Assembly (NCBI RefSeq): GCF_003862495.1
Contig: NZ_RRCH01000003.1
Span: 62,001-126,000 of the forward strand
Length of the DNA: 64,000 bases
Direction: 5' to 3'
DNA from: Halocatena pleomorpha
GTDB lineage: Archaea; Halobacteriota; Halobacteria; Halobacteriales; Haloarculaceae
Of this stretch, positions 27,171 through 34,586 are shown piece by piece. Position 1 is the stretch's first letter; each line of letters starts with the position of its first letter. A model generated the notes under the pieces. It saw nothing but the letters and a program-made list of their open reading frames with translations. It made no database searches and was not told where the DNA came from. The position numbers and the translations under genes were made by a program.

Positions 27171-27305
27171 ATGCCGTTCGATCTCAATGATCCACTCCTC
27201 ATCATCGTGCTTGCCGTCGTCGTACTGTTCCTTTTTGCGTTGTACCTGCTGTTTCGACGAACTGCACTCGCCTTTCGGGAGGGGATGGACGGTAAGAACC
27301 GATAA
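27171..27305 (+). CDS. Single-TM small membrane protein
   Basis: 44-residue protein with one strong transmembrane helix at about residues 9-28, a short acidic N-terminus (MPFDLNDP) and a basic cytoplasmic tail (RRTALAFREGMDGKNR). A TATA-like GGTTTTAATG lies about 27 bp before the ATG, which fits leaderless transcription. Function unknown; similar tiny anchors are conserved in haloarchaea, but I cannot name the family with certainty. It is convergent with ltaE. Confidence 0.6.
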   Translation: MPFDLNDPLLIIVLAVVVLFLFALYLLFRRTALAFREGMDGKNR

Positions 27306-27378
27306 TCGATGCGCTTCGTACAAGTGTGCTTTTCCGGATGCAACTATGTGAACCAATCTGGGTGTCGAATTAGCGGCC

Positions 27379-28386
27379 TCAACAGACGGTAGCGATCCGG
27401 TCGACTGCCGTTTCGATGTCGTCTCTGTCGACATCCCAGTGGGTGGTAAAGCGCACAAGGTGGTCGTCGAACGCGACGCCGCCGACGCCGACATCCGAGC
27501 ACCGATCGAGAAACGCCTCTGCGGTGCGTTCAGTTTCGACGAGCACGATGTTCGTTTCGGGTTCCTGAACTGATAAACCAGACAACTCGGACAACGAGTC
27601 TGCTAGTAGGCTGGCGTTCTCGTGATCTGCCACGAGACGATCGACGTTCTCCAACGCGCGCAGTCCGGGAGCTGCGATGATGCCTGCCTGTCTCAGGCCG
27701 CCGCCGAGCAGCTTTCGGACCCGACGGGCGCGATCGATGAACGCCTCCGATCCCGCGAGTACGGATCCGACTGGCGCGCCCAGTCCTTTCGAGAGACACA
27801 GCATCACGGAGTCGACCTCCCGCGTCATCCGAGAGAGTGGAACGTCCTGAGCGACAGCAGCGTTGCCGAGCCGCGCGCCATCGAGGTGGACGGGAACACC
27901 GTGATCGTGGGCCGCTTGTGCTGTGGCGTCGATGACACCAGGGGCGAGTGCAGTGCCCCCGGCGGCGTTGTGGGTGTTTTCGAGCGCGAGCAGCCCCGTT
28001 CCGGGACGGTGGCCGTCAGCCGAGACGACGCCATCACGAACGGTCTCGGGTGTCAGCACCCCCCGGTCGGTTCCATCGAGCGGACGCGTCTGGAGCGCTC
28101 CGTGCTGAGCGAGACCAGCTAGCTCCCACCGATAGATGTGGCTGTTTCGTTCAAGGAGGATCTCTTGGCCGCGCTCGGTGTGGGTCCGTGCAGCAACCTG
28201 ATTACCCATTGTTCCTGACGGAACGAACAGCGCTGCCGCCATTCCGAGCCGCTCAGCTGCGCGGCGTTCGAGTTCGTTGACAGTTGGATCTTCCCGATAC
28301 ACGTCGTCTCCGACCGTTGCGTCCCGTGCGCTCTCGCGCATCGCATCGCTGGGTCGGGTCACAGTGTCGCTTCGTAGATCGATCAT
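27379..28386 (-). CDS. ltaE: Low-specificity L-threonine aldolase
   Basis: 335-residue PLP enzyme that splits L-threonine (or allo-threonine) into glycine and acetaldehyde. The start MIDLRSDTVTRP is diagnostic; VGDDVYREDPTV, VPSGTMGNQVA, ALENTHNAAGG, VPVHLDGARLGNAA and the PLP-lysine site LSKGLGAPVGSVLAG follow in order. The in-frame upstream extension to 28521 is basic and runs through repeat DNA, so ATG 28386 is used. Its promoter must lie in or beside the inverted-repeat unit that begins 5 bp upstream. Confidence 0.93.
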   Translation of the reverse strand: MIDLRSDTVTRPSDAMRESARDATVGDDVYREDPTVNELERRAAERLGMAAALFVPSGTMGNQVAARTHTERGQEILLERNSHIYRWELAGLAQHGALQTRPLDGTDRGVLTPETVRDGVVSADGHRPGTGLLALENTHNAAGGTALAPGVIDATAQAAHDHGVPVHLDGARLGNAAVAQDVPLSRMTREVDSVMLCLSKGLGAPVGSVLAGSEAFIDRARRVRKLLGGGLRQAGIIAAPGLRALENVDRLVADHENASLLADSLSELSGLSVQEPETNIVLVETERTAEAFLDRCSDVGVGGVAFDDHLVRFTTHWDVDRDDIETAVDRIATVC

Positions 28387-28390
28387 GCAT

Positions 28391-29146
28391 ACCACCTTTT
28401 TTCCGCTCGGGTGGCCTTCGGCCACCGCTCGCCTAGCGAGACGGTCGCTCACTTCGTTCGCGCTGCGACTCGCTGGTTCCCACTCGCTGGCGCTCGTGGG
28501 AACGCAAAAAATCTGGACCAAAAAAAGCCGCTCGCTTCGCTCGCGGTTGGGTACTCTGTTACCGCACCGTTCCGCTACCGCTGCCGCCGCGAGCGTCCCG
28601 GTGCACAGCCTTCGAAGTAGTCATCGAATGACAGTAATGTGCACGGATTATGATTCCACACGTTCGAGACTCAATAATGGCGTTTGATCGCAACGTTGGT
28701 GGAATCGATCGAATCGTTCGTGGTGTGCTTGGAACTTGGTTACTCTTAGTCACCATCGGAGCCATGCTCAACGGCCAGCGAACGAAAGCACTCGCTGCGG
28801 GCATCGCAAGCGTCGGGTTGTTGTTTAACGCCGCCGTTGGCTGGTGTGGATTAAATGCGGTGCTCAGCGTCGATAGGTGTCAACGATGGGAAAGTAATTC
28901 GTAACAGCGGTAGCGGAGCGGTTGCAGTACGGAAGTGGGGAAGACGCAGTACCGCGAGCGAAGCGAGCGGCCTTTTTTGGTCTTCTCGCGAGCGCAGCGA
29001 GTGAGAGCCTGCAAGAGCGAAGTGGTTCGAAAGAGCTTCGCTCTTTCGTCATGCCAAAAGACGCGGAGCGTCTTTTGTAGCACTCTTGCAATGCAGATTT
29101 TTTGCGTTCGGGTGGCCTTTGGCCACCCTCACGCAAAAAAGGTGGT
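28391..29146. repeat. 756-bp unit with terminal inverted repeats and nested hairpins
   Basis: The ends are inverted: ACCACCTTTTTTCCG at 28391-28405 and its complement with one mismatch at 29132-29146. Next inside each end is a GGTGGCC/GGCCACC hairpin, then GAACGCAAAAAATCTG (left, and its complement on the right), then the motif CGCTCGCTTCGCTCGCG in opposite orientations near 28534 and 28955. Three clean hairpins stack at 29028-29048, 29056-29076 and 29098-29140. Between the arms lies one DUF2892-type gene. No target duplication is clear. It may be a small mobile cassette or an insulated gene between two bidirectional terminators. Confidence 0.5.
28677..28904 (+). CDS. DUF2892 (YgaP-type) membrane protein
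   Basis: 75-residue protein with two membrane helices, typical of DUF2892: an N-terminal F-x-RNVGGIDRIVRGVLG signature, a first helix WLLLVTIGAML, a polar KALAAG turn and a second helix ending near the GWCGLNAV motif. In bacteria the same domain forms the membrane part of rhodanese YgaP. No rhodanese is linked here. The start at 28677 removes a non-conserved 9-residue extension. The gene lies alone inside the inverted-repeat unit at 28391-29146. Confidence 0.85.
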   Translation: MAFDRNVGGIDRIVRGVLGTWLLLVTIGAMLNGQRTKALAAGIASVGLLFNAAVGWCGLNAVLSVDRCQRWESNS

Positions 29147-29183
29147 TCGAAAGTTGTTTTTCCGGCAAAAACAGTCACCGGGT

Positions 29184-30278
29184 ATGGACGCACGAATCCG
29201 TCGACACGCGTCGATTATCGTGAATCACTCTGTAGATCTCCAGCCGGGCGACAACGTGGTCGTCTCTGCCCCCTCTGACGCAGAAGACCTCGCTGTCGCG
29301 CTCCACGAAGCGATCGGTGACATCGGCGCGACGCCAGTGTTTCTCGACGACAGCAGCCGAGCCAAGCGGGCGTACCTCCGGGCAGTGGACGCGGACGAGA
29401 TCGAAACGCCAGCCCACGAGTTGGCGTTGTATGAAGCCGCGGACGCGCTCATCCGGGTGCGCGGCGGTGTGAACGCGACAGAGAAAAGTGACGTGTCCCC
29501 AGAAACGATGGCAGCGAACCAACGGAGCTACAAGCCCGTCCAAGAGACGGCGCTGTCCCAGCGGTGGTGTCTCACCCAGTTCCCGAGCACGAGCTACGCC
29601 CAACTCGCTGAGATGAGCACCGAAGCCTACGAGAACTTCGTGTGGGACGCCATCGACAAAGACTGGGCGGCCCAGCGCGAACACCAGCGCCAACTCGTCG
29701 AGCAACTGGATCCAGCCAGCGAGGTCCGAATCGTCAGCGGGGACACGACTGATGTAACGATGTCCGTAGACGGCATGGTTACCGAAAACGACGACGCCGA
29801 GAACAACCTTCCTGGCGGAGAGGTGTTCACCGCCCCCGTTCCTGACTCCGTCGACGGCGAAGTGTTGTTCGACATGCCGCTGTACCACCAAGGCCGGGAG
29901 GTCACGGGTGCACATCTCGTTTTCGAGGACGGTCGGGTCGTCGAGCACAGCGCCGACACGAACGAGGACGTGCTAACCGGCGTGCTCGAAACCGATGACG
30001 GAGCCAGACGGCTGGGAGAGTTGGGTATCGGGATGAACCGCGACATCGATCAGTTCACGTACAACATGCTGTTTGACGAGAAAATGGGCGACACCGTCCA
30101 CATGGCGCTCGGCAAGGCCTACAACGGCACCGTTGGCCCGAACCGCGAGCGAAACGACAGCGCCGTTCACGTCGATATGATCGTCGACATGAGCGAGGAG
30201 TCGTTCATCGAACTCGACGGCGAAGTCGTCCAACGGAACGGGCGGTTCGTCTTCGAAGACGGCTTCGAAGCGGCGTAG
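29184..30278 (+). CDS. M29-family aminopeptidase
   Basis: 364-residue cocatalytic metallo-aminopeptidase of the thermophilic aminopeptidase T/AmpS group. Matching stretches are LQPGDNVVVSAPSDAEDLAVAL near 21-42, NLPGGEVFTAP near 213-223 (a metal-binding Glu), LGELGIGMNRDIDQF near 279-293, MALGKAYNGTVGPN near 310-323 and AVHVDMIVDM near 330-339. The ATG at 29184 starts the conserved domain; the open frame extending to 28935 runs through hairpin repeats and is not coding. Three hairpins lie immediately upstream. Confidence 0.92.
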   Translation: MDARIRRHASIIVNHSVDLQPGDNVVVSAPSDAEDLAVALHEAIGDIGATPVFLDDSSRAKRAYLRAVDADEIETPAHELALYEAADALIRVRGGVNATEKSDVSPETMAANQRSYKPVQETALSQRWCLTQFPSTSYAQLAEMSTEAYENFVWDAIDKDWAAQREHQRQLVEQLDPASEVRIVSGDTTDVTMSVDGMVTENDDAENNLPGGEVFTAPVPDSVDGEVLFDMPLYHQGREVTGAHLVFEDGRVVEHSADTNEDVLTGVLETDDGARRLGELGIGMNRDIDQFTYNMLFDEKMGDTVHMALGKAYNGTVGPNRERNDSAVHVDMIVDMSEESFIELDGEVVQRNGRFVFEDGFEAA

Positions 30279-30286
30279 AATCCGTT

Positions 30287-30691
30287 TTATAGTGTTTTCG
30301 TGTCTCTCAGCAAGTCACAGAGGACGTGCGTGTAGACGACGAGCGCAGTAAGTCCGGCGAGAAACGGCGCGACGAGGAATGAGCCGACCGTGAGTACCCC
30401 GCCGATGATTGTATGGCTCAACAGTCGTTCCACCCGCATCGTAATGTCACTGAACAACCATTCGGGAGATGTCAACGCTCGCTTTGGGGTTGTGAGGGCT
30501 TCGAGTAGCGCGTCCCAATCACCTGTGTAGTATCTGGCGAGCACGAAGTGATCGAGATCGATGAAGACGCTCAGGAACAGTCCGTAACCCCAGAGCACCA
30601 CCTTCCACGGACGGGAGAGGTGATTTCCAATCGCGCGGACACCGAGTGCACTGATAACAGCGCCGATGACCGCATGCTCCGTCGATTTCAT
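30287..30691 (-). CDS. Small polytopic membrane protein, YdjM/DUF457-like
   Basis: 134-residue protein with an N-terminal TEHAVIGAVISALGVR helix, a second segment around FLSVFIDLDHFVLA, and two more hydrophobic segments near residues 90-125. The His-x-x-x-G and D-x-D-H pattern recalls the DUF457 (YdjM-like) membrane-bound metal-dependent hydrolases, although it is shorter than many. It is convergent with the aminopeptidase gene, whose stop is 9 bp away. Confidence 0.6.
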   Translation of the reverse strand: MKSTEHAVIGAVISALGVRAIGNHLSRPWKVVLWGYGLFLSVFIDLDHFVLARYYTGDWDALLEALTTPKRALTSPEWLFSDITMRVERLLSHTIIGGVLTVGSFLVAPFLAGLTALVVYTHVLCDLLRDTKTL

Positions 30692-30783
30692 CGGAAGAAC
30701 GTTTGATGGGAAGGGGTATTAGCCTACCGACACGCGACGAACGCGGTTCGGAGTTTCACAAAAATATAATATGAACGTCGATG

Positions 30784-30917
30784 CCGAGCACGGTGGGATT
30801 TGAACCGAATGGAGACGATCAGCCTCATTCTGCTCGGGTGCTGTGACTCCCTGAGTTCAAATTCCGCGTAGGGATTGGTTCGTAGTAGAGGACACCGAGC
30901 ACGGTGGGATTTGAACC
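30784..30917 (-). repeat. att-like direct repeats of the tRNA-Arg 3' end
   Basis: A 23-bp exact direct repeat at 30784-30806 and 30895-30917, the second being the T-arm and acceptor end of tRNA-Arg. The copies are 111 bp apart with no gene between them. As at tRNA-Ile (768-940), the spacer holds an opposite-orientation T-arm-like motif (TTCAAATTCCGCG at 30856-30868). Likely an integration scar. Confidence 0.65.
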
Positions 30918-30971
30918 CACGGCCGTCGGATTAGAAGTCCGACGCTCTAATCCTAGCTGAGCTACGTGCCC
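30896..30971 (-). tRNA. tRNA-Arg (UCU)
   Basis: 76-nt cloverleaf on the minus strand. The acceptor GGGCACG pairs with CGTGCTC (one G-T pair), with discriminator G at 30896. The anticodon loop CTTCTAA on a TCGGA/TCCGA stem gives UCU. The T-arm is GTGGGTTCAAATCCCAC. No intron is seen and CCA is not encoded. Confidence 0.93.
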
Positions 30972-31069
30972 TCATTCGAACCAATTTACGCCAACCATCA
31001 AAAACGGTTGGATTCGTCTTCGTAGACTGAACGTAGCCGTTAAGGATACATCAGCCCGAATTCCGGGCG

Positions 31070-31609
31070 ATGGGAATCATTGGAACCGTCGGGCTTCCGG
31101 GCAGCGGGAAAGGCGAGGCTGCCACCGTCGCGCGCGAACTCGGTATTCCGGTTGTGACGATGGGCGACATCATCCGGGAAGAGTGCCGTGCACGCGGACT
31201 CGATCCCGCTGACCACCACGGTGCGGTTGCGGTTGCTCTGCGGGAGGAAGACGGGCCGACAGCAATCGCGGACCGTTCGGTCGAACACATTCACGAAGCG
31301 TACGCCGACACAGACACCGTTCTCGTTGACGGCATTCGGTCGAACGACGAGGTAGAGCGTTTCGAAGAGGCGTTCGGGGAGCAGTTTCGACTGGTCGCCA
31401 TCAAAGCTCCCTTCGACGTTCGGAAAGAACGGATCGATGACAGGGATCGGGACAGCGCCACCGAGAGCCTCGAAGACCGAGATCGTCGAGAACTCGCCTT
31501 TGGAATGGGCGCGGCGATCGAGAACGCCGACATTACGATCGAAAACACGGACAGTATCGAAACGTACCACAAACAGATCCGAAATATACTCAAAGAAGAT
31601 GATATATAG
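31070..31609 (+). CDS. UPF0200 nucleotide kinase-like protein
   Basis: 179-residue P-loop protein of the archaeal UPF0200 family, related to dephospho-CoA and adenylate kinases. The start MGIIGTVGLPGSGKGEAA contains Walker A; TMGDIIREE near 34-42, VDGIRSNDEVERF near 85-97 and the ERIDDRDRDS lid region near 121-130 are characteristic. Substrate unknown. It overlaps the UPF0201 gene by 11 bp, the usual archaeal pairing of these two families. Confidence 0.93.
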   Translation: MGIIGTVGLPGSGKGEAATVARELGIPVVTMGDIIREECRARGLDPADHHGAVAVALREEDGPTAIADRSVEHIHEAYADTDTVLVDGIRSNDEVERFEEAFGEQFRLVAIKAPFDVRKERIDDRDRDSATESLEDRDRRELAFGMGAAIENADITIENTDSIETYHKQIRNILKEDDI

Positions 31610-32051
31610 CATCGACGTGACTATCAAAGTTCCGGTACAACCGACGGAGGTGACCGATCGCGTGGTTGCCGTCGTCACGAACCTCTTTCCCGACGCTACG
31701 ATGGAGGAACGGCCAACACCAGCCGACACGGCCGATGGACAGCCTGCCGGCGAGATCGTCGCTACGACCCACTCTCTCGAACACCTTTCGGAATTGTTTC
31801 ACGAACAGACAATTCTCGATACGGCGCGCGCAGCCATGTTAGACGGACTCGAACCGGAGACGAACACGTTCGAGTTTCGGCTGAAAAAGCAGGCCGCCTT
31901 CGAGGGAGTCGTGAACTTCGCAGTCGGAAATCCGGATGAACTCGGTGACGTTCGTGTCACTGTGGCAGTCGAAGAGCCAGACCCAGAGACGTACATTCGG
32001 TATCTCGCACCACCGACAGAGGACGGTGTACCGGTCGACGACGATCAGTGA
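31599..32051 (+). CDS. UPF0201 family RNA-binding-like protein
   Basis: 150-residue archaeal protein of the UPF0201 family (a fold related to ribosomal protein L5), presumed to bind RNA. It begins MIYSIDVTIKVPVQPTEV; the RKQAAFEG-type segment is present as KKQAAFEGVVNF near 103-114 and the C-terminal domain ends at ETYIRYLAPPT. Translation begins within the end of the UPF0200 gene, so the two are co-translated. Partner RNA unknown. Confidence 0.92.
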   Translation: MIYSIDVTIKVPVQPTEVTDRVVAVVTNLFPDATMEERPTPADTADGQPAGEIVATTHSLEHLSELFHEQTILDTARAAMLDGLEPETNTFEFRLKKQAAFEGVVNFAVGNPDELGDVRVTVAVEEPDPETYIRYLAPPTEDGVPVDDDQ

Positions 32052-32121
32052 TCAGACACCTGATCGTGTGACCGTATCGACCGCGTGAAAACGTAGACCG
32101 TTCCTCCCAGCCGCTCACCGG

Positions 32122-32307
32122 CTACGACGACTCGTGCGGTACCCACCCACACACCGAGCACTCCGTTGCGGGTGGATCATGGAGACCGCCACACTCGGGA
32201 CACTGTTTTTTCCTGTGATCCTGCTTCCACCCGACGCTGTCGGGTTCCGTTCGGTGACCACGCTGTGACAGAAACGCGTCGAACATGTCGTCGTTCCCAA
32301 GCGCCAT
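32122..32307 (-). CDS. HVO_0416-type small zinc-finger protein
   Basis: 61-residue protein with a C-terminal zinc finger CPECGGLH-x7-CSVCGWVP (two CxxC pairs) preceded by a short helix MFDAFLSQRGH. This matches the haloarchaeal HVO_0416 family of micro zinc fingers; function unknown. The frame stays open upstream to 32409, but the ATG at 32307 gives the family's length. Divergent from the PrsW gene. Confidence 0.75.
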   Translation of the reverse strand: MALGNDDMFDAFLSQRGHRTEPDSVGWKQDHRKKQCPECGGLHDPPATECSVCGWVPHESS

Positions 32308-32422
32308 ACGTGATTGCCATGGTATCTCATCACAATAAACGTATCGACGAGTTACGTATCGTTGACACGCGCCCGTCGCCGGGTAACAAAGCTGCTTATA
32401 TTCTCCCACGGGATGACATGGT

Positions 32423-33442
32423 ATGGCGGATCGGGATCCATTAGAGCGATTAGGGAATCAGTCGCGCGATCTGTACGACGTAGCGACGTGGGAGCCTCGA
32501 ACAGCCCTCGACCGGTTGGCGAGCAAGCTGTATCGGTGGGGAATCGTCGGTGTGCGGTGGGGAACAGTACTCATCGCGCTGTTGCTCACGCTTGGGATAC
32601 TGTACGCCTCGTTCAGGGATTTGCGGACGAAATCGGTTCCTGTCATCGGGGTACTGACAGTGCTCTCCGCGTTGCCGGCGCTGGCGATCGTAGTGTACGT
32701 GTACGCGTCGGACGTTACAGCGTCAGAACCGGTCGATGTCGTCGCGTCCACGTTCGTTCTCGGCGTGTTGTTTGCGGGGTTGGCTGCTCTCATCGAAGCC
32801 CCGTTTTCGGCCGTGCTTGGCGGACCGATCGGAACAATCCTCATGTACTATCTGATCGTCGGGCCCGTCGAGGAATTCGTTAAGCTTTGTGCCGTGTGGC
32901 TGTTCGCCTACCGACAGCCGAGTTTCGACGCCGTTATCGACGGCGCGGTGTACGGTGCCGTGGCAGGACTCGGGTTTGCAACAATCGAAAACGCCCTCTA
33001 CATCGGCGTCGACCTCGCTCGGATCCCGGCGGAGACGATGCTCCAAACGGTCACTGCCAGATCAGACATCACCGCAACGCGGGCGCTCGCAGGACCGGGA
33101 CACGTCATCTACTCGGCGTTCGCTGGGTACTATCTGGGGTTGGCGAGATTCAACCTAGACGACGCCGGTCCCATCGTCGTGAAGGGGCTGCTCATCGCGG
33201 TGTTCATCCACGCCACCTACAATACGCTCTCGACCCTGTTCATCGGAACGGTCACCGCCGCGTTCCCGACTGTTCCGACGCTCATCCCGTTTTTCGTCTT
33301 CGTCCTCGTCTACTTGGGGTTTTTCGGCTATCTCCTGTTTCGGAAGCTCGACCGATATCGACGGCTGTACGCGAAGTTCGCGGACGAAACCGATGAGAAC
33401 GGATCGTCGCTCACCGTCGCTCGAACGGAGTTCGACGAATAA
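32423..33442 (+). CDS. PrsW-family intramembrane metalloprotease
   Basis: 339-residue polytopic membrane protein with about eight helices. Catalytic motifs of the PrsW/CPBP-like clan are visible: EEFVKL near 152-157, E-N-A-L-Y near 190, H near 231 in GPGHVIYSAFAGY, and HATYNTL near 264-270. Family members cleave membrane proteins such as anti-sigma factors in bacteria; the archaeal substrate is unknown. The TATA-like CTTATATT is about 25 bp before the start. Confidence 0.88.
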   Translation: MADRDPLERLGNQSRDLYDVATWEPRTALDRLASKLYRWGIVGVRWGTVLIALLLTLGILYASFRDLRTKSVPVIGVLTVLSALPALAIVVYVYASDVTASEPVDVVASTFVLGVLFAGLAALIEAPFSAVLGGPIGTILMYYLIVGPVEEFVKLCAVWLFAYRQPSFDAVIDGAVYGAVAGLGFATIENALYIGVDLARIPAETMLQTVTARSDITATRALAGPGHVIYSAFAGYYLGLARFNLDDAGPIVVKGLLIAVFIHATYNTLSTLFIGTVTAAFPTVPTLIPFFVFVLVYLGFFGYLLFRKLDRYRRLYAKFADETDENGSSLTVARTEFDE

Positions 33443-33448
33443 GGCATC

Positions 33449-34105
33449 TCACGGCGGGATGGGGCTGTGCTCGATCGACTCATCGGACTCCGAGGTTGGA
33501 TCGTCGTGAGCAAGCAGCCGTTCGGTGTATTTTGCGAGTACGTCGGCTTCGATGTGGACCGGATCGCCAACGTCCTTTTCTGCGAGCGTCGTCAGGTCGT
33601 ACGTTGTCGGAATGATCGCGGTGGTAAACGTCGCATCAGCGGTATCCCCGGTGGACTCGTGAGCGGCAACTGTGAGCGAGATCCCATCAACAGCGACCGA
33701 TCCCTTTTCGACAACGTACTGTTCGAGACCGTCGGGAATCGAGAATTCGAACGTCCAGTCGTCGCCAACGGATTCGATGGCCGTGACCGTCGCTGTGGCG
33801 TCGACATGGCCTTGCACGATGTGGCCGTCGAACCGGTCGGTCGCGGCCAACGCGCGTTCAAGGTTCACGCGATCGCCGCGATTGATCTCCCCAAAGTAGG
33901 TGCGGTCGATCGTCTCCGCAGAGAGAAACAGCTCGAAGCTGTCAGCGTCGTGGTCCTCGACCGTGAGACAACAGCCGTTGACAGCGATGCTCTGGCCAGC
34001 TTCGAGTTCATCAGCGAACGACCCTTCGACGCGAAGCCGCCGGCCCTCGTCAGTGGAGTCGATCGCAACGACGGTTCCGGTTTCCTCGACGATCCCTGTG
34101 AACAT
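33449..34105 (-). CDS. ribE: Riboflavin synthase
   Basis: 218-residue lumazine-synthase partner that dismutates two 6,7-dimethyl-8-ribityllumazines into riboflavin. MFTGIVEETGTV is the diagnostic start; two tandem lumazine-binding repeats follow, with SIAVNGCCLTV near 40-50 and the corresponding SVAVDGISLTV near 137-147, plus GHIVQGHVDATATV near 94-107. This is the bacterial-type enzyme used by haloarchaea. It is convergent with prsW, 6 bp apart. Confidence 0.94.
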   Translation of the reverse strand: MFTGIVEETGTVVAIDSTDEGRRLRVEGSFADELEAGQSIAVNGCCLTVEDHDADSFELFLSAETIDRTYFGEINRGDRVNLERALAATDRFDGHIVQGHVDATATVTAIESVGDDWTFEFSIPDGLEQYVVEKGSVAVDGISLTVAAHESTGDTADATFTTAIIPTTYDLTTLAEKDVGDPVHIEADVLAKYTERLLAHDDPTSESDESIEHSPIPP

Positions 34106-34214
34106 ACGCCGTTCTACCCGGCTGTGCTACGAAAACGTTCCGTTGTTCTGATGCCGATCCATCGCGCTCAGTCTGGATCGCGGTCTTTTCGGTGCCCGCG
34201 GTTTCAGAGACGGT

Positions 34215-34586
34215 ATGCACTTCGACCAACGGACACAAGCCGCGCTCCGTGCGGTGGGGCTGTCGATGGACGAGATCCAAACAGCATCTGAACACGCTGT
34301 CACCGCTACGCGCGAGACGGCAGCGGAGATAACGGCGTTTTTCGAGGCGGACACCGTGTACTCAGAGATGGATCGCGCCCACAGCAGCGGGGGCATCCAA
34401 GAGCATTCGGTTGAGTACGTCGACTGTTACACCCACGCGGCCGACATCCGTGGGTATCTCCGGTTCGATTCGTGGGGCGTGCCGATCGAAGGCGGCCGCG
34501 TGCTCGATGACGGATCGGTCGAACTCGCGCTCGGCCCGACGGTGCACGACCGCGTTCGATTCGTCGACGATCCCGAGCAACTATGA
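34215..34586 (+). CDS. Conserved haloarchaeal protein of unknown function
   Basis: 123-residue acidic soluble protein, with an N-terminal helical part (residues 1-50) and a C-terminal beta-rich part (YVDCYTHAADIRGYLRFDSWG, partly quoted as GYLRFDSWG). I cannot assign a function. Its last 4 bp overlap the start of the FAU-1 gene (ATGA), so the two are translated together; this suggests a role in RNA metabolism beside FAU-1, by context only. Confidence 0.7.
   Translation: MHFDQRTQAALRAVGLSMDEIQTASEHAVTATRETAAEITAFFEADTVYSEMDRAHSSGGIQEHSVEYVDCYTHAADIRGYLRFDSWGVPIEGGRVLDDGSVELALGPTVHDRVRFVDDPEQL

Noticed and set aside
28935-29183. N-terminal extension of the aminopeptidase to base 28935
   Set aside because: The stretch runs through stacked hairpins and translates to a basic, non-conserved peptide. 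Conserved sequence begins at ATG 29184.
30851-30870. T-arm-like motif considered as a further tRNA
   Set aside because: No acceptor, D or anticodon arms can be built around it. It is treated as part of the scar spacer.
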